A stretch of 64,000 bases of DNA from Platanthera guangdongensis (GCA_039583875.1 CM077151.1:24732208-24796207), one strand, 5' to 3'. Counted from the first letter of the stretch, positions 44,927-57,679 are shown. Notes: generated from the sequence alone by a model not told the origin. A program made the numbers and translations.

Positions 44927-47900
44927 TCACGCATCCTCGCGAATCCCAAAGAAAGAGGGAAAGATTTTTAACATTAAATCTTCGCGTTCCCAAGTAGCAT
45001 CCTTGGCAGGGTGGCCGGTCCACCAGACTTTGACAAAGTTCACATGTCGATTCCGAAGATTTTTGCTTTGCCGATCAACAATCTGGTAAGGTGTTGTCGG
45101 ACTTGACAAATCAGCTTCTATTTGCACAGCACTGGGAGATATCATCAAATCTGGGTTCGGAATATATCGTCTGAGTGCGGATATATGAAAAACATCATGC
45201 AACCTCTGTAATTCAGCAAGCAGAGCTAGGCGATATGCTACTTCGCCAAGTCGTTCAATCACAGGATATGGGCCAACATACCTCGGACTTAATTTACCAA
45301 TCCGTCGCAACCGGGAAATCCCCTTGAACGGTTTAATCTTCAAACACACCTAATCGCCCACAGCAAATTCCACCAGACGATGTCGGGCATTATAATATTT
45401 CTGTTAACGATCCTGTGCGATTTTCATTCTTTGCTGAATGACGCGAATTTTCACTTCAATTTTGTCCGTCCTCTTCTGCGGAAACAATTGTTTTTCTCCA
45501 TCCTCTGCCTAACTCAAAGGAGCTCTACATCGTCGTCCATATAGAGCTTCGAACGGGGTCATTTGAATCGTTGCTTGATAGCTATTATTATAAGCAAATT
45601 CAGCTAACGCTAAGTATTTCTCCCAAGAGCCTTTCAAGTCCAAAACCACCATTCGTAATAGATTCTCGAGCATTTGGATGGTCCATTTGGACTGGCCATC
45701 GGTTTGCGGATGAAAAGCAGTACTATATAACAATCTTGTTCCCAATTTATGGTGCACCCGCCGCCACAACTCAGATGTAAACCGTCCATCACGATCTGAT
45801 ACGATCGTACGTGGAATACCATGTAATCTCACAATTCCATTTACATAGAGTTCCACCAATTTTTTCGTCGGCCCACTTTGCTTGATCGGTATAAAATGTG
45901 CGCTCTTTGTCAATCGATCAATGATGACCCAAATTCCATCATTTTCGGCTTTACTGCGAGGCATGCCAAACACAAAAATCATCGCAACATCATCCCATTT
46001 CCATTCCGGAATGGGTAAAGATCGAAGATACCCAGCAGGCTTCTGATGTTCTGCTTTCACTACCTGACAGGTATGACATCGGGCAATATACTGTATGATA
46101 TCCTTTTTCATATGAGGCCACCAGAAGTCTTGTTTCAAATCATGGTACATCTTAGTCCGACCAGGATGAATTGAATATGGCGTATTATGCACCTCATACA
46201 TTATATCCTTCCGCAGGCTATCAGCATCTGGAACACATATTCTGTCATTCAAGAACAAGAGTGCATCTTCTTCAACAAAAGCACTCTCTTCTCCTTTCCG
46301 CAATTTCTCAAATATTCCCATCAAGAAGGGATCTTGAGGTATCTGGATTCTCTCTTTAAGTGAATATTAAATCCGCATCTGCCATAGCTGTGCTTGCTTT
46401 TCTTCAGGCGTAACTATCGCGCAGATTTCCATATCCTGAAGCATATACAGAAGCTTCTTATTATAACGCGGTGTCACAGACAACGCGGCAATATTTTTCC
46501 TGCTTAGGGCATCTGCGACCACATTTGCCTTACCTGGATGGTATTAAATATCTAGATCATAATCTTTAATAAATTCTAGCCATCTTCGTTAGCGCAAATT
46601 AATTTCCCGCTGATCAAAGATATATTTCAAACTTTTATGATCTGTAAAGATCTCGCATCGAACACCATACAGGTAGTGACGCCAAATTTTTTAATGCAAA
46701 TACAACAGCAGCTAATTCCAAATCATGTGTTGGATAATTCTTTTCAGCATCCTTTAATTGTCGAGAAGCAAACGCAATCACCTTTTCATGCTGCATTAAC
46801 ACGCAACTCAATCCTTTATAGGACGCATCGCTATATATTTGAAAACCATCGGAGCCTTTAGGCATCACCAACACTGGCGCTGTTGTTAATCTTTCCTTTA
46901 ACGCTTCGAACGCTTGCTGGCACTCATCTCCCCACGTAAACACTACGTTCTTTCGTGTCAAATGTGTCAAGGGTAATGCTAGCTTCGAAAAGTCCTTAAC
47001 AAATTTCTGATAATAGCCAGCTAAGCCTAAGAAGCTTCGTATCTCAGTTACAGATTTCGCTCGGGTCCAGTTGAGGATTGCTTCAATTTTAGCAGGATCG
47101 ACAACCAACCCATCTGCAGTAATTACATGACCTAGAAAGGTCACCTCAGTCAACCAAAACGCACACTTTGAGAATTTAGCATACAACTGTTGTTACTTCA
47201 ACGTGTGTAAGACTTGATGCAGGTGTTGGGCATGCTCTTCCTTTGTTTTTGAATAAATCAATATATCATCGATAAAAACAATCACAAACTGGTCCAAGAA
47301 TGCCTTAAACGCACTATTCATCAAGGCCATAAAAGCTGCAGGAGCATTCGTTAGGTCAAAAGGCATAACAACAAATTCAAAATCCCCATACCTGGTACTG
47401 AATGTTGTCTTGAAGACATCTTCCTGTCGAATTCTTAGCTGGTGATATCCTGATCGAAGATCAATTTTAGAAAATATACGTGCACCAACCAGCTGATCGA
47501 ACAAATCGTCAATACGCGGCATAGGGTATTTATTTTTTATTGTTAACTTGTTCAGTTCGCGATAATCGACGCACAGACGGAGAGATCCTTCCTTCTTTTT
47601 CACAAATAATACTGGAGCTCCCCAAGGTGAAGTACTCGGTCGGATAAATTTCTTATCAAGCAATTCATGCAATTGCACTTTCAATTCGGCCATTTCTTTT
47701 GGTGTCATTCGATAAGGAGTTTTTGCAACTGGAGTAGCTCCTTCGATCACTTTAATTTCAAATTCAACTTCACTGGCTGGAGGCACACCAGGTAACTCTT
47801 CTGGAAATACATCCACGTAGTCCCGGACCACGGGCACAGCAGTAATATCTTTCTTTTTTTCTTTCATTTCTTTAATCATTACCAGAATGGCCTCACAGCA

Positions 47901-48008
47901 TTTCCGTACCATTTTTCTGGCTTTCATAGCCGAAATACTAATTTTGGCAACTTCGCCCAACCCTTGGTAGATCATCGGACTTCCATCTGGACATTTGAAC
48001 GCCACCAC
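44927..48008 (-). pseudogene. Pol of Tekay-like copy A, broken
   Basis: RT lies at 47193-48008 ([37 protein letters not shown]) and is cut by TAA at 47193-47195. The RT-RNase H region follows to about 46635, ending in a frame change within RNase H. Integrase lies at 45509-46324: zinc-binding CHTCQVVKAEH, catalytic segments IFVFGMP, VSDRDGRFTS and HPQTDGQ. The C-terminal piece with a chromodomain-like tail (VNFVKVWWTGHPAKDATWER) is at 44927-45349. Stops shared with copy B: 45350-45352, 45509-45511, 46367-46369, 46544-46546. Stops only in A: 45404-45406, 46589-46591, 47193-47195. In a typical integrase the first catalytic Asp stands where IFVFGMP has Ile. Confidence 0.9.
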
Positions 48009-48047
48009 TTTCGTTTTACAGTTAATAACGGCTTCTCGATCCGATAG

Positions 48048-49667
48048 TCAATCCATACCAAGGATGATATCATACTCAACCAACGGCAAGACCGCAACAT
48101 CGGTTTCAATTCGTTTATCATTAAAAGGTAGTGAGAGTACAGCTCGCTCCTTTGTCATCAAAACCGTATTATTCGGTAGCAATACAGTCAACGGTTGAGT
48201 AATATGATATGGTCGTATATGAATTGGTTCCAGAATAGATGTTGAAATGAACGATTGACTGGCACCAATATCAAATAAAACTTTCAAAACTTGATCATGC
48301 ACAAGTAGCATACCTGTAACAACCGTATCATCTGCCTTCGCCTCTTGTTGACCGAGATTGAAAGCTCGGGCTTGAATCAGCCTCTCATCTCTGGCCCCTT
48401 CAGCGGGAGCCGATGCTATTGACTCCCCTTCCCTGGAAGTCCCAATATGATACATTTTCTGAGGCGGTAAGACTGGGGCTCCCCTCGAACTTTCATTCCT
48501 TTGCAGCTTCGGACAATCCTTTCGACGATGGCCCGGCTGGCGACAGTAGAAGCAGACTCCAGTCAAGCATTCCCCTTTATGCATCTTGCCACATTTGGCA
48601 CATTTGGTCGCCGTTGTTTGGGACACTTGCGTGCTACCAGTCGACACTGACTGTTGCTGCTTCTTCTTCCAAGGGGCTTCTCTTGTTCTGGCCGATTTCT
48701 CTTGGCTAGTACCTTCTTTGAACCTCTTCCTCATTTTTGTCATTTGCCTCTTTTCAGTATCTAACTCGACCAATCGAGCTTTCTCCACCAATAGTGCATA
48801 CTCCGTAATATCAAACGGAACCACTGAAGCGCGGATATCATCCCGCAACCCTTCCTGGAACTGTAAGCAACGAGCTTCCTCGGTCGCCACAGCCGACTCT
48901 GCATAGTATGCCAAGCTGGAAAATTCGGCTTCATATTGAAGGACGGAGCGACTTTCTTGAACTAATCGCAAGAACTTCTCCTGTAGTTGTCTCTTTTCCG
49001 TCTGCGGCACAAACCACTTTGTAAATTCCCGAACAAACTCTGCCCAAGTCACATTTGCCAAACCACGAGTCTGAAACTTCCCTTTCATTAAGTTCACCCA
49101 CCATCTCTTAGCCTCTCCTTCCAACAGAAAAACGACCAACTCCACCTTCCTCTCCGCAGGGCACCGCATCGTATCAAATATTGTTTCAATCCGCAGGATC
49201 CAGTCTTCTGTCTCGATCGGAGACAAACCACCACGAAAAGTGGACGGTTTCAATTCCAAAAATTGCTTCATATCAATTTCAAGCAAGCGAGGCTGCTGCG
49301 GTTCCACCACTATTGGATGAGGCACAGCTGGCACCACTGGGTTTACTCCATGAGGAGGCACAACTGGAGGGGTGTCCCGAACCAATCTAATTGCCTCAGC
49401 GATGGCTTGGGCAATATCGGCGATATGAAGTGAGGTCGACTGTCGTCCACTCACACTTTCTTCTGACCTGGAATCTCTAGAATCCTCAGGTTCATTCAGA
49501 GCCTCTCGCATTCTGCGGCTCGAATATACTTGAAACGGTTCCTGAGGAAAACAAACCATAAGACAATTCAGTATATTCTGATATGCAGTTGTCATCATTG
49601 TGAGTTTATTTTCCATTCTGGTACTCTCTGTGTTACATGCCCTATGAAAACCTCCCTCTGATACCAT
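48048..49667 (-). CDS. Gag-protease ORF of Tekay-like copy A
   Basis: This is a 539-codon open frame. A coiled, acidic N-terminal part is followed by the capsid-like retrotransposon gag domain (WILRIETIFDTM; AKRWWVNLMKGKF; EFTKWFVPQTEK). Two zinc knuckles follow, CAKCGKMHKGEC and CFYCRQPGHRRKDC, and then a protease with FDIGASQSFIS. The catalytic D-T-G is D-I-G here. The frame ends at TGA 48048-48050, where GMD is normally followed by Trp. The listed ATG (49665-49667) overlaps the primer binding site, so translation more probably starts at an internal Met (for example MENK, codon 18). The ORF is open but probably belongs to a dead element. Confidence 0.82.
   Translation of the reverse strand: MVSEGGFHRACNTESTRMENKLTMMTTAYQNILNCLMVCFPQEPFQVYSSRRMREALNEPEDSRDSRSEESVSGRQSTSLHIADIAQAIAEAIRLVRDTPPVVPPHGVNPVVPAVPHPIVVEPQQPRLLEIDMKQFLELKPSTFRGGLSPIETEDWILRIETIFDTMRCPAERKVELVVFLLEGEAKRWWVNLMKGKFQTRGLANVTWAEFVREFTKWFVPQTEKRQLQEKFLRLVQESRSVLQYEAEFSSLAYYAESAVATEEARCLQFQEGLRDDIRASVVPFDITEYALLVEKARLVELDTEKRQMTKMRKRFKEGTSQEKSARTREAPWKKKQQQSVSTGSTQVSQTTATKCAKCGKMHKGECLTGVCFYCRQPGHRRKDCPKLQRNESSRGAPVLPPQKMYHIGTSREGESIASAPAEGARDERLIQARAFNLGQQEAKADDTVVTGMLLVHDQVLKVLFDIGASQSFISTSILEPIHIRPYHITQPLTVLLPNNTVLMTKERAVLSLPFNDKRIETDVAVLPLVEYDIILGMD
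49656..49666 (-). other. Primer binding site of copy A
   Basis: The minus strand reads TGGTATCAGAG, the initiator tRNA-Met type, next to the LTR start. Confidence 0.85.
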
Positions 49668-49672
49668 TTAAT

Positions 49673-51287
49673 TGTAACGGCCCAAATCCGCCACAATTTA
49701 AATCATGCTTTCTGAGAGGATTTTTCAACTATACGCAGCAGTATAAGAAAAGGGGTGTACCAGAGAAAATAAAACATCACATATCATTAAGATACAGAAT
49801 ATATACACTATCTCAATATCAGGTACGGGAATGTCTACATGTATTACATTCTAACTAGCTAGCAATGGTACAAGGAAAACTCAAGCTAACCCGTGGATGA
49901 GTCACGTCCTCAGTGTGTAGGAGTCTGAAGTATCCCCCCCTACTAGGCCGACCCTTAGCTTTTCAATGCGTCGACGCTATCTTCAATTTCAATTCAATTC
50001 TATCTTTTCGATTCAGTTCATTTTCTTAACAAAAAGGATTTATGTGTGTGTTTTCCCCTCAGAAATTTATCGCTCGCTAAGCCAAGTTAGCGTTTTTGGC
50101 GATTCATATATTCAGTGATATCATAGAACAAAAAGTAACTAGCTTAACAATTCACCAGAAAGTAGTAAGGACTCACCCCAACTTTTCATTTGCCTTTGTC
50201 CCTCGAAGGAGTCACATCGCGCCTATCGTCGGACGTCATTCTCTGCAGTATCAAAAATATCATTTACCTTAGAATTGCGCCTTAATATTTACGAGCTGAC
50301 TCCTACGACGGTTACAACTACGACATCTAGGAATTGTCTAGGAAATGACTAGCGTGGGTGACTTAAATTGACTGTGTATCATTCAAATCCAAGTTGCTCT
50401 GATACACAACTGCAAGGGTTGCCACCATGGCAACACCAAGTATTGTGAATAGCAGCTCACCTCAAGTATAAACCCCTTAAAAAATAGCCGGACAGCCAAC
50501 ACTAGCAGCCCAACACAACCTGTAACATGCAGGTAATCTACATAGTCCAGCCGGCATACACACATACCCACAACACTGTCCAAGCACAGCCGGCACACAC
50601 ACACATATACATATGTACAAGGAGATCAAGATCAACCAACTCCAAATGGAACCCTAGCTTCATCTCTCCCAACAATGGGTCTAGGGTTTACAAAACTTTT
50701 AATTCCAAAAGGAAGTGAAGAAAACCAAAACCCCAAACCCTAGGGTTTTCACCCATCAAAAAGCCATACACAAACTTCATAATCAACACAAGAGGAGTTG
50801 AGGGGAGGAGATTACCTCTCAATTGCAAGAAGAATCACAGAAATCGGAGAAGAATCGAGCCCTAGCGAGCTTTCGACTTCTATCGGCGGTAGCGGCTTCC
50901 GCGTATTCCTCTCGAGGTCGTCCCAATGAAAAGGACGGACGAATGAAATAACATAATACGGAAGCCCACCGCTGAACCCAAGGCAGCCGGTCAACCTACC
51001 GGTCCAACCGGTTCCCAAATAAGTACCAGTGTAACACAGCCACTATTCACCCAAATCCAACCAAATTTCCCTTAGACTCGTATCAAAATCGGTCATCTCA
51101 AGCCATGCAATTAAAACAAAGCGGCTGTCACAAAATAATCAAACGGAACAACAACAAAAATATCCGAACATCAAAACAAAGTGCGAAGTCAAGTCGGCAC
51201 TGGCATTGTTCTTTCCTCATCGGGGAGTATTCACATAATATTTTTATTTTACAAAATATAAACATGTATAATTGTTCGGGTATTACA
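49673..51287 (-). repeat. Middle LTR shared by copies A and B
   Basis: About 1615 bases, TGTAACGGCCC to GTATTACA on the + strand. It serves as 5' LTR of A and 3' LTR of B. It contains AC-repeat stretches (near 50565-50605). Nearly identical to 56063-57679. Confidence 0.92.
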
Positions 51288-51325
51288 AACTCTCCCCTCC
51301 TTATGAGAATTTTCGCCCTCGAAAA

Positions 51326-54300
51326 TCACGCATCCTCGCGAATCCCAAAGAAAGAGGGAAAGATTTTTAACATTAAATTTTCGCGTTCCCAAGTAGCATC
51401 CTTGGCAGGGTGGTCGGTCCACCAGACTTTGACAAAGTTCACCTGTTGATTCCGAAGATTTTTGCTTTGCCGATCAACAATCTGGTAAGGTGTTGTCGGA
51501 CTTGACAAATCAGCTTCTATTTGCACAGCACTGGGAGATATCATCAAATCTGGGTTCGGAATATATCGTCTGAGTGCGGATATATGAAAAACATCATGCA
51601 ACCTCTGTAATTCAGCAGGCAGAGCTAGGCGATATGCTACTTCGCCAAGTCGTTCAATCACAGGATATGGGCCAACATACCTCGGGCTTAATTTACCAAT
51701 CCGTCGCAACCGGGAAATCCCCTTGAACGGTTTAATCTTCAAACACACCTAATCGCACACAGCAAATTCCACCAGACGATGTCGGGCATTATAATATTTC
51801 TGTTGACGATCCTGTGCGATTTTCATTCTTTGCTGAATGACGCGAATTTTCACTTCAATTTTGTCCGTCCTCTTCTGCGGAAACAATTGTTTTTCTCCAT
51901 CCTCTGCCTAACTCAAAGGAGCTCTACATCGTCGTCCATATAGAGCTTCGAACGGGGTCATTTGAATCGTTGCTTGATAGCTATTATTATAAGCAAATTC
52001 AGCTAACGCTAAGTATTTCTCCCAAGAGCCTTTCAAGTCCAAAACCACCATTCGTAATAGATTCTCGAGCATTTGGATGGTCCATTTGGACTGGCCATCG
52101 GTTTGCGGATGAAAAGCAGTACTATATAACAATCTTGTTCCCAATTTATGGTGCACCCGCCGCCACAACTCAGATGTAAACCGTCCATCACGATCTGATA
52201 CGATCGTACGTGGAATACCATGTAATCTCACAATTCAATTTACATAGAGTTCCACCAATTTTTTCGTCGGCCCACTTTGCTTGATCGGTATAAAATGTGC
52301 GCTCTTTGTCAATCGATCAATGATGACCCAAATTCCATCATTTTCGGCTTTACTGCGAGGCATGCCAAACACAAAAATCATCGCAACATCATCCCATTTC
52401 CATTCCGGAATGGGTAAAGATCGAAGATACCCAGCAGGCTTCTGATGTTCTGCTTTCACTACCTGACAGGTATGACATCGGGCAATATACTGTATGATAT
52501 CCTTTTTCATATGAGGCCACCAGAAGTCTTGTTTCAAATCATGGTACATCTTAGTCCGATCAGGATGAATTGAATATGGCGTATTATGCGCCTCATACAT
52601 TATATCCTTCCGCAGGCTATCAGCATCTGGAACACATATTCTGTCATTCAAGAACAAGAGTGCATCTTCTTCAACAAAAGCACTCTCTTCTCCTTTCCGC
52701 AATTTCTCAAATATTCCCATCAAGAAGGGATCTTGAGGTATCTGGATTCTCTCTTTAAGTGAATATTAAATCCGCATCTGGCATAGCTGTGCTTCCTTTT
52801 CTTCAGGCGTAACTATCGCGCAGATTTCCATATCCTGAAGCATATACAGAAGCTTCTTATTATAACGCGGTGTCACAGACAACGCGGCAATATTTTTCCT
52901 GCTTAGGGCATCTGCGACCACATTTGCCTTACCTGGATGGTATTAAATATCTAGATCATAATCTTTAATAAATTCTAGCCATCTTCGTTGGCGCAAATTA
53001 ATTTCCCGCTGATCAAAGATATATTTCAAACTTTTATGATCTGTAAAGATCTCGCATCGAACACCATACAGGTAGTGACGCCAAATTTTTTAATGCAAAT
53101 ACAACAGCAGCTAATTCCAAATCATGTGTTGGATAATTCTTTTCAGCATCCTTTAATTGTCGAGAAGCAAACGCAATCACCTTTTCATGCTGCATTAACA
53201 CGCAACTCAATCCTTTATAGGACGCATCGCTATATATTTGAAAACCATCGGAGCCTTTAGGCATCACCAACACTGGCGCTGTTGTTAATCTTTCCTTTAA
53301 CGCTTCGAACGCTTGCTGGCACTCATCTCCCCACGTAAACACTACGTTCTTTCGTGTCAAATGTGTCAAGGGTAATGCTAGCTTCGAAAAGTCCTTAACA
53401 AATTTCTGATAATAGCCAGCTAAGCCTAAGAAGCTTTGTATCTCAGTTACAGATTTCGCTCGGGTCCAGTTGAGGATTGCTTCAATTTTAGCAGGATCGA
53501 CAACCAACCCATCTGCAGTAATTACATGACCTAGAAAGGCCACCTCAGTCAACCAAAACGCACACTTTGAGAATTTAGCATACAACTGTTGTTCCTTCAA
53601 CGTGTGTAAGACTTGATGCAGGTGTTGGGCATGCTCTTCCTTTGTTTTTGAATAAATCAATATATCATCGATAAAAACAATCACAAACTGGTCCAAGAAT
53701 GCCTTAAACGCACTATTCATCAAGGCCATAAAAGCTGCAGGAGCATTCGTTAGGTCAAAAGGCATAACAACAAATTCAAAATCCCCATACCTGGTACTGA
53801 ATGTTGTCTTGAAGACATCTTCCTGTCGAATTCTTAGCTGGTGATATCCTGATCGAAGATCAATTTTAGAAAATATACGTGCACCAACCAGCTGATCGAA
53901 CAAATCGTCAATACCCGGCATAGGGTATTTATTTTTTATTGTTAACTTGTTCAGTTCGCGATAATCGACGCACAGACGGAGAGATCCTTCCTTCTTTTTC
54001 ACAAATAATACTGGAGCTCCCCAAGATGAAGTACTCGGTCGGATAAATTTCTTATCAAGCAATTCATGCAATTGCACTTTCAATTCGGCCATTTCTTTTG
54101 GTGTCATTCGATAAGGAGTTTTTGCAACTGGAGTAGCTCCTTCGATCACTTTAATTTCAAATTCAACTTCACTGGCTGGAGGCACACCAGGTAACTCTTC
54201 TGGAAATACATCCACGTAGTCCCGGACCACGGGCACAGCAGTAATATCTTTCTTTTCTTCTTTCATTTCTTTAATCATTACCAGAATGGCCTCACAGCCT

Positions 54301-54407
54301 TTCCGTACCATTTTTCTGGCTTTCATAGCCGAAATACTAATTTTGGCAACTTCGCCCAACCCTTGGTAGATCATCGGACTTCCATCTGGACATTTGAACG
54401 CCACCAC
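51326..54407 (-). pseudogene. Pol of Tekay-like copy B, broken
   Basis: It has the same domain order as copy A, but RT through RNase H is one open frame (53034-54407), because the stop at the A position 47193 is Glu here. Integrase is split: 52235-52723 (zinc-binding part and first core segment) and 51908-52231 (VSDRDGRFTS onward). The C-terminal part is at 51326-51748. Stops shared with A: 51749-51751, 51908-51910, 52766-52768, 52943-52945. A one-base change in the integrase core near 52231 is specific to B. The RNase H frame change near 53060 is shared. Confidence 0.9.
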
Positions 54408-54446
54408 TTTCGTTTTACAGTTAATAACGGCTTCTCGATCCGATAG

Positions 54447-56057
54447 TCAATCCATACCAAGGATGATATCATACTCAACCAACGGCAAGACCGCAACATC
54501 GGTTTCAATTCGTTTATCATTAAAAGGTAGTGAGAGTACAGCTCGCTCCTTTGTCATCAAAACCGTATTATTCGGTAGCAATACAGTCAACGGTTGAGTA
54601 ATATGATATGGTCGTATATGAATTGGTTCCAGAATAGATGTTGAAATGAACGATTGACTGGCACCAGTATCAAATAAAACTTTCAAAACTTGATCATGCT
54701 CAAGTAGCATACCTGTAACAACCGTATCATCTGTCTTCGCCTCTTGTTGACCGAGATTGAAAGCTCGGGCTTGAATCAACCTCTCATCTCTGGCCCCTTC
54801 AGCGGGAGCCGATGCTATTGACTCCCCTTCCCTGGAAGTCCCAATATGATACATTTTCTGAGGCGGTAAGACTGGGGCTCCCCTCGAACTTTCATTCCTT
54901 TGCAGCTTCGGACAATCCTTTCGACGATGGCCCGGCTGGCGACAGTAGAAGCAGACTCCAGTCAAGCATTCCCCTTTATGCATCTTGGCACATTTGGTCG
55001 TCGTTGTTTGGGACACTTGCGTGCTACCAGTCGACACTGACTGTTGCTGCTTCTTCTTCCAAGGGGCTTCTCTTGTTCTGGCCGATTTCTCTTGGCTAGT
55101 ACCTTCTTTGAACTTCTTCCTCATTTTTGTCCTTTGCCTCTTTTCAGTATCTAACTCGACCAATCGAGCTTTCTCCACCAATAGTGCATACTCCGTAATA
55201 TCAAACGGAACCACTGAAGCGCGGATATCATCCCGCAACCCTTCCTGGAACCGTAAGCAACGAGCTTCCTCGGTCGCCACAGCCGACTCTGCATAGTATG
55301 CCAAGCTGGAAAATTCGGCTTCATATTGAAGGACGGAGCGACTTTCTTGAACTAATCGCAAGAACTTCTCCTGTAGTTGTCTCTTTTCCGTCTGCGGCAC
55401 AAACCACTTTGTAAATTCCCGAACAAACTCTGCCCAAGTCACATTTGCCAAACCACGAGTCTGAAACTTCTCTTTCATTAAGTTCACCCACCATCTCTTA
55501 GCCTCTCCTTCCAACAGAAAAACGACCAACTCCACCTTCCTCTCCGCAGGGCACCGCATCGTATCAAATATTGTTTCAATCCGCAGGATCCAGTCTTCTG
55601 TCTCGATCGGAGACAAACCACCACGAAAAGTGGACGGTTTCAATTCCAAAAATTGCTTCATATCAGTTTCAAGCAAGCGAGGCTGCTGCGGTTCCACCAC
55701 TATTGGATGAGGCACAGCTGGCACCACTGGGTTTACTCCATGAGGAGGCACAACTGGAGGGGTGTCCCGAACCAATCTAATTGCCTCAGCGATGGCTTGG
55801 GCAATATCGGCGATATTAAGTGAGGTCGACTGTCGTCCACTCACACTTTCTTCTGACCTGGAATCTCTAGAATCCTCAGGTTCATTCAGAGCCTCTCGCA
55901 TTCTGCGGCTCGAATATACTTGAAACGGTTCCTGAGGAAAACAAATCATAAGACAATTCAGTATATTCTGATATGCAGTTGTCATCATTGTGAGTTTATT
56001 TTCCATTCTGGTACTCTCTGTGTTACATGCCCTATGAAAACCTCCCTCTGATACCAT
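54447..56057 (-). CDS. Gag-protease ORF of Tekay-like copy B
   Basis: 536 codons. It differs from copy A by scattered substitutions and loss of nine bases that removes three residues of the first zinc knuckle (CAKMHKGEC remains, so this knuckle is no longer complete). The second knuckle CFYCRQPGHRRKDC is intact. The protease reads FDTGASQSFIS with the catalytic D-T-G preserved. It ends at TGA 54447-54449, shared with copy A. As in A, the listed ATG overlaps the primer site at 56046-56056. Confidence 0.82.
   Translation of the reverse strand: MVSEGGFHRACNTESTRMENKLTMMTTAYQNILNCLMICFPQEPFQVYSSRRMREALNEPEDSRDSRSEESVSGRQSTSLNIADIAQAIAEAIRLVRDTPPVVPPHGVNPVVPAVPHPIVVEPQQPRLLETDMKQFLELKPSTFRGGLSPIETEDWILRIETIFDTMRCPAERKVELVVFLLEGEAKRWWVNLMKEKFQTRGLANVTWAEFVREFTKWFVPQTEKRQLQEKFLRLVQESRSVLQYEAEFSSLAYYAESAVATEEARCLRFQEGLRDDIRASVVPFDITEYALLVEKARLVELDTEKRQRTKMRKKFKEGTSQEKSARTREAPWKKKQQQSVSTGSTQVSQTTTTKCAKMHKGECLTGVCFYCRQPGHRRKDCPKLQRNESSRGAPVLPPQKMYHIGTSREGESIASAPAEGARDERLIQARAFNLGQQEAKTDDTVVTGMLLEHDQVLKVLFDTGASQSFISTSILEPIHIRPYHITQPLTVLLPNNTVLMTKERAVLSLPFNDKRIETDVAVLPLVEYDIILGMD
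56046..56056 (-). other. Primer binding site of copy B
   Basis: The minus strand reads TGGTATCAGAG adjacent to the right LTR. Confidence 0.85.
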
Positions 56058-56062
56058 TTAAT

Positions 56063-57679
56063 TGTAACGGCCCAAATCCGCCACAATTTAAATCATGCTT
56101 TCTGAGAGGATTTTTCAACTATACGCAGCAGTATAAGAAAAGGGGTGTACCAGAGAAAATAAAACATCACATATCATTAAGATACAGAATATATACACTA
56201 TCTCAATATCAGGTACGGGAATGTCTACATGTATTACATTCTAACTAGCTAGCAATGGTACAAGGAAAACTCAAGCTAACCCGTGGATGAGCCACGTCCT
56301 CAGTGTGTAGGAGTCTGAAGTATCCCCCCCCCTACTAGGCCGACCCTTAGCTTTTCAATGCGTCGACGCTATCTTCAATTTCAATTCAATTCTATCTTTT
56401 CGATTCAGTTCATTTTCTTAACAAAAAGGATTTATGTGTGTGTTTTCCCCTCAGAAATTTATCGCTCGCTAAGCCAAGTTAGCGTTTTTGGCGATTCATA
56501 TATTCAGTGATATCATAGAACAAAAAGTAACTAGCTTAACAATTCACCAGAAAGTAGTAAGGACTCACCCAAACTTTTCATTTGCCTTTGTCCCTCGAAG
56601 GAGTCACATCGCGCCTATCGTCGGACGTCATTCTCTGCAGTATCAAAAATATCATTTACCTTAGGATTGCGCCTTAATATTTACGAGCTGACTCCTACGA
56701 CGGTTACAACTACGACATCTAGGAGTTGTCTAGGAAATGACTAGCGTGGGTGACTTAAATTGACTGTGTATCATTCAAATCCAAGTTGCTCCGATACACA
56801 ACTGCAAGGGTTGCCACCATGGCAACACCAAGTGTTGTGAACAGCAGCTCACCTCAAGTATAAACCCCTTAAAAAATAGCCGGACAGCCAACACTAGCAG
56901 CCCAACACAACCTGTAACATGCAGGTAATCTACATAGTCCAGCCGGCATACACACATACCCACAACACTGTCCAAGCACAGCCGGCACACACACACATAT
57001 ACATATGTACAAGGAGATCAAGATCAACCAACTCCAAATGGAACCCTAGCTTCATCTCTCCCAACAATGGGTCTAGGGTTTACAAAACTTTTAATTCCAA
57101 AAGGAAGTGAAGAAAACCAAAACCCCAAACCCTAGGGTTTTCACCCATCAAAAAGCCATACACCAACTTCATAATCAACACAAGAGGAGTTGAGGGGAGG
57201 AGATTACCTCTCAATTGCAAGAAGAATCACAGAAATCGGAGAAGAATCGAGCCCTAGCGAGCTTTCGACTTCTATCGGCGGTAGCGGCTTCCGCGTATTC
57301 CTCTCGAGGTCGTCCCAATGAAAAGGACAGACGAATGAAATAACATAATACGGAAGCCCACCGCTGAACCCAAGGCAGCCGGTCAACCTACCGGTCCAAC
57401 CGGTTCCCAAATAAGTACCAGTGTAACACAGCCACTATTCACCCAAATCCAACCAAATTTCCCTTAGACTCGTATCAAAATCGGTCAACTCAAGCCATGC
57501 AATTAAAACAAAGCGGCTGTCACAAAATAATCAAACGGAACAACAAAAAAAATATCCGAACATCAAAACAAAGTGCGACGTCAAGTCGGCACTGGCATTG
57601 TTCTTTCCTCATCGGGGAGTATTCACATAATATTTTTATTTTACAAAATATAAACATGTATAATTGTTCGGGTATTACA
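56063..57679 (-). repeat. 5' LTR of copy B (right end of the array)
   Basis: TGTAACGGCCC to GGTATTACA, about 1617 bases, nearly identical to the middle LTR. The following bases GAGTA cannot be matched to a left duplication because the left LTR is truncated. Confidence 0.92.

Larger units (their letters stand above)
43632..57679 (-). mobile_element. Tandem Tekay/Del-like chromovirus: LTR-A-LTR-B-LTR
   Basis: Two internal regions, A (44889-49672) and B (51288-56062), share one middle LTR. Equivalent points are offset by 6399 bases, falling to 6390 beyond a 9-base loss in gag of copy B. The left LTR is truncated, so no target duplication can be checked. Shared stops in A and B show they derive from one already defective element by unequal recombination or duplication. 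Confidence 0.9.
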
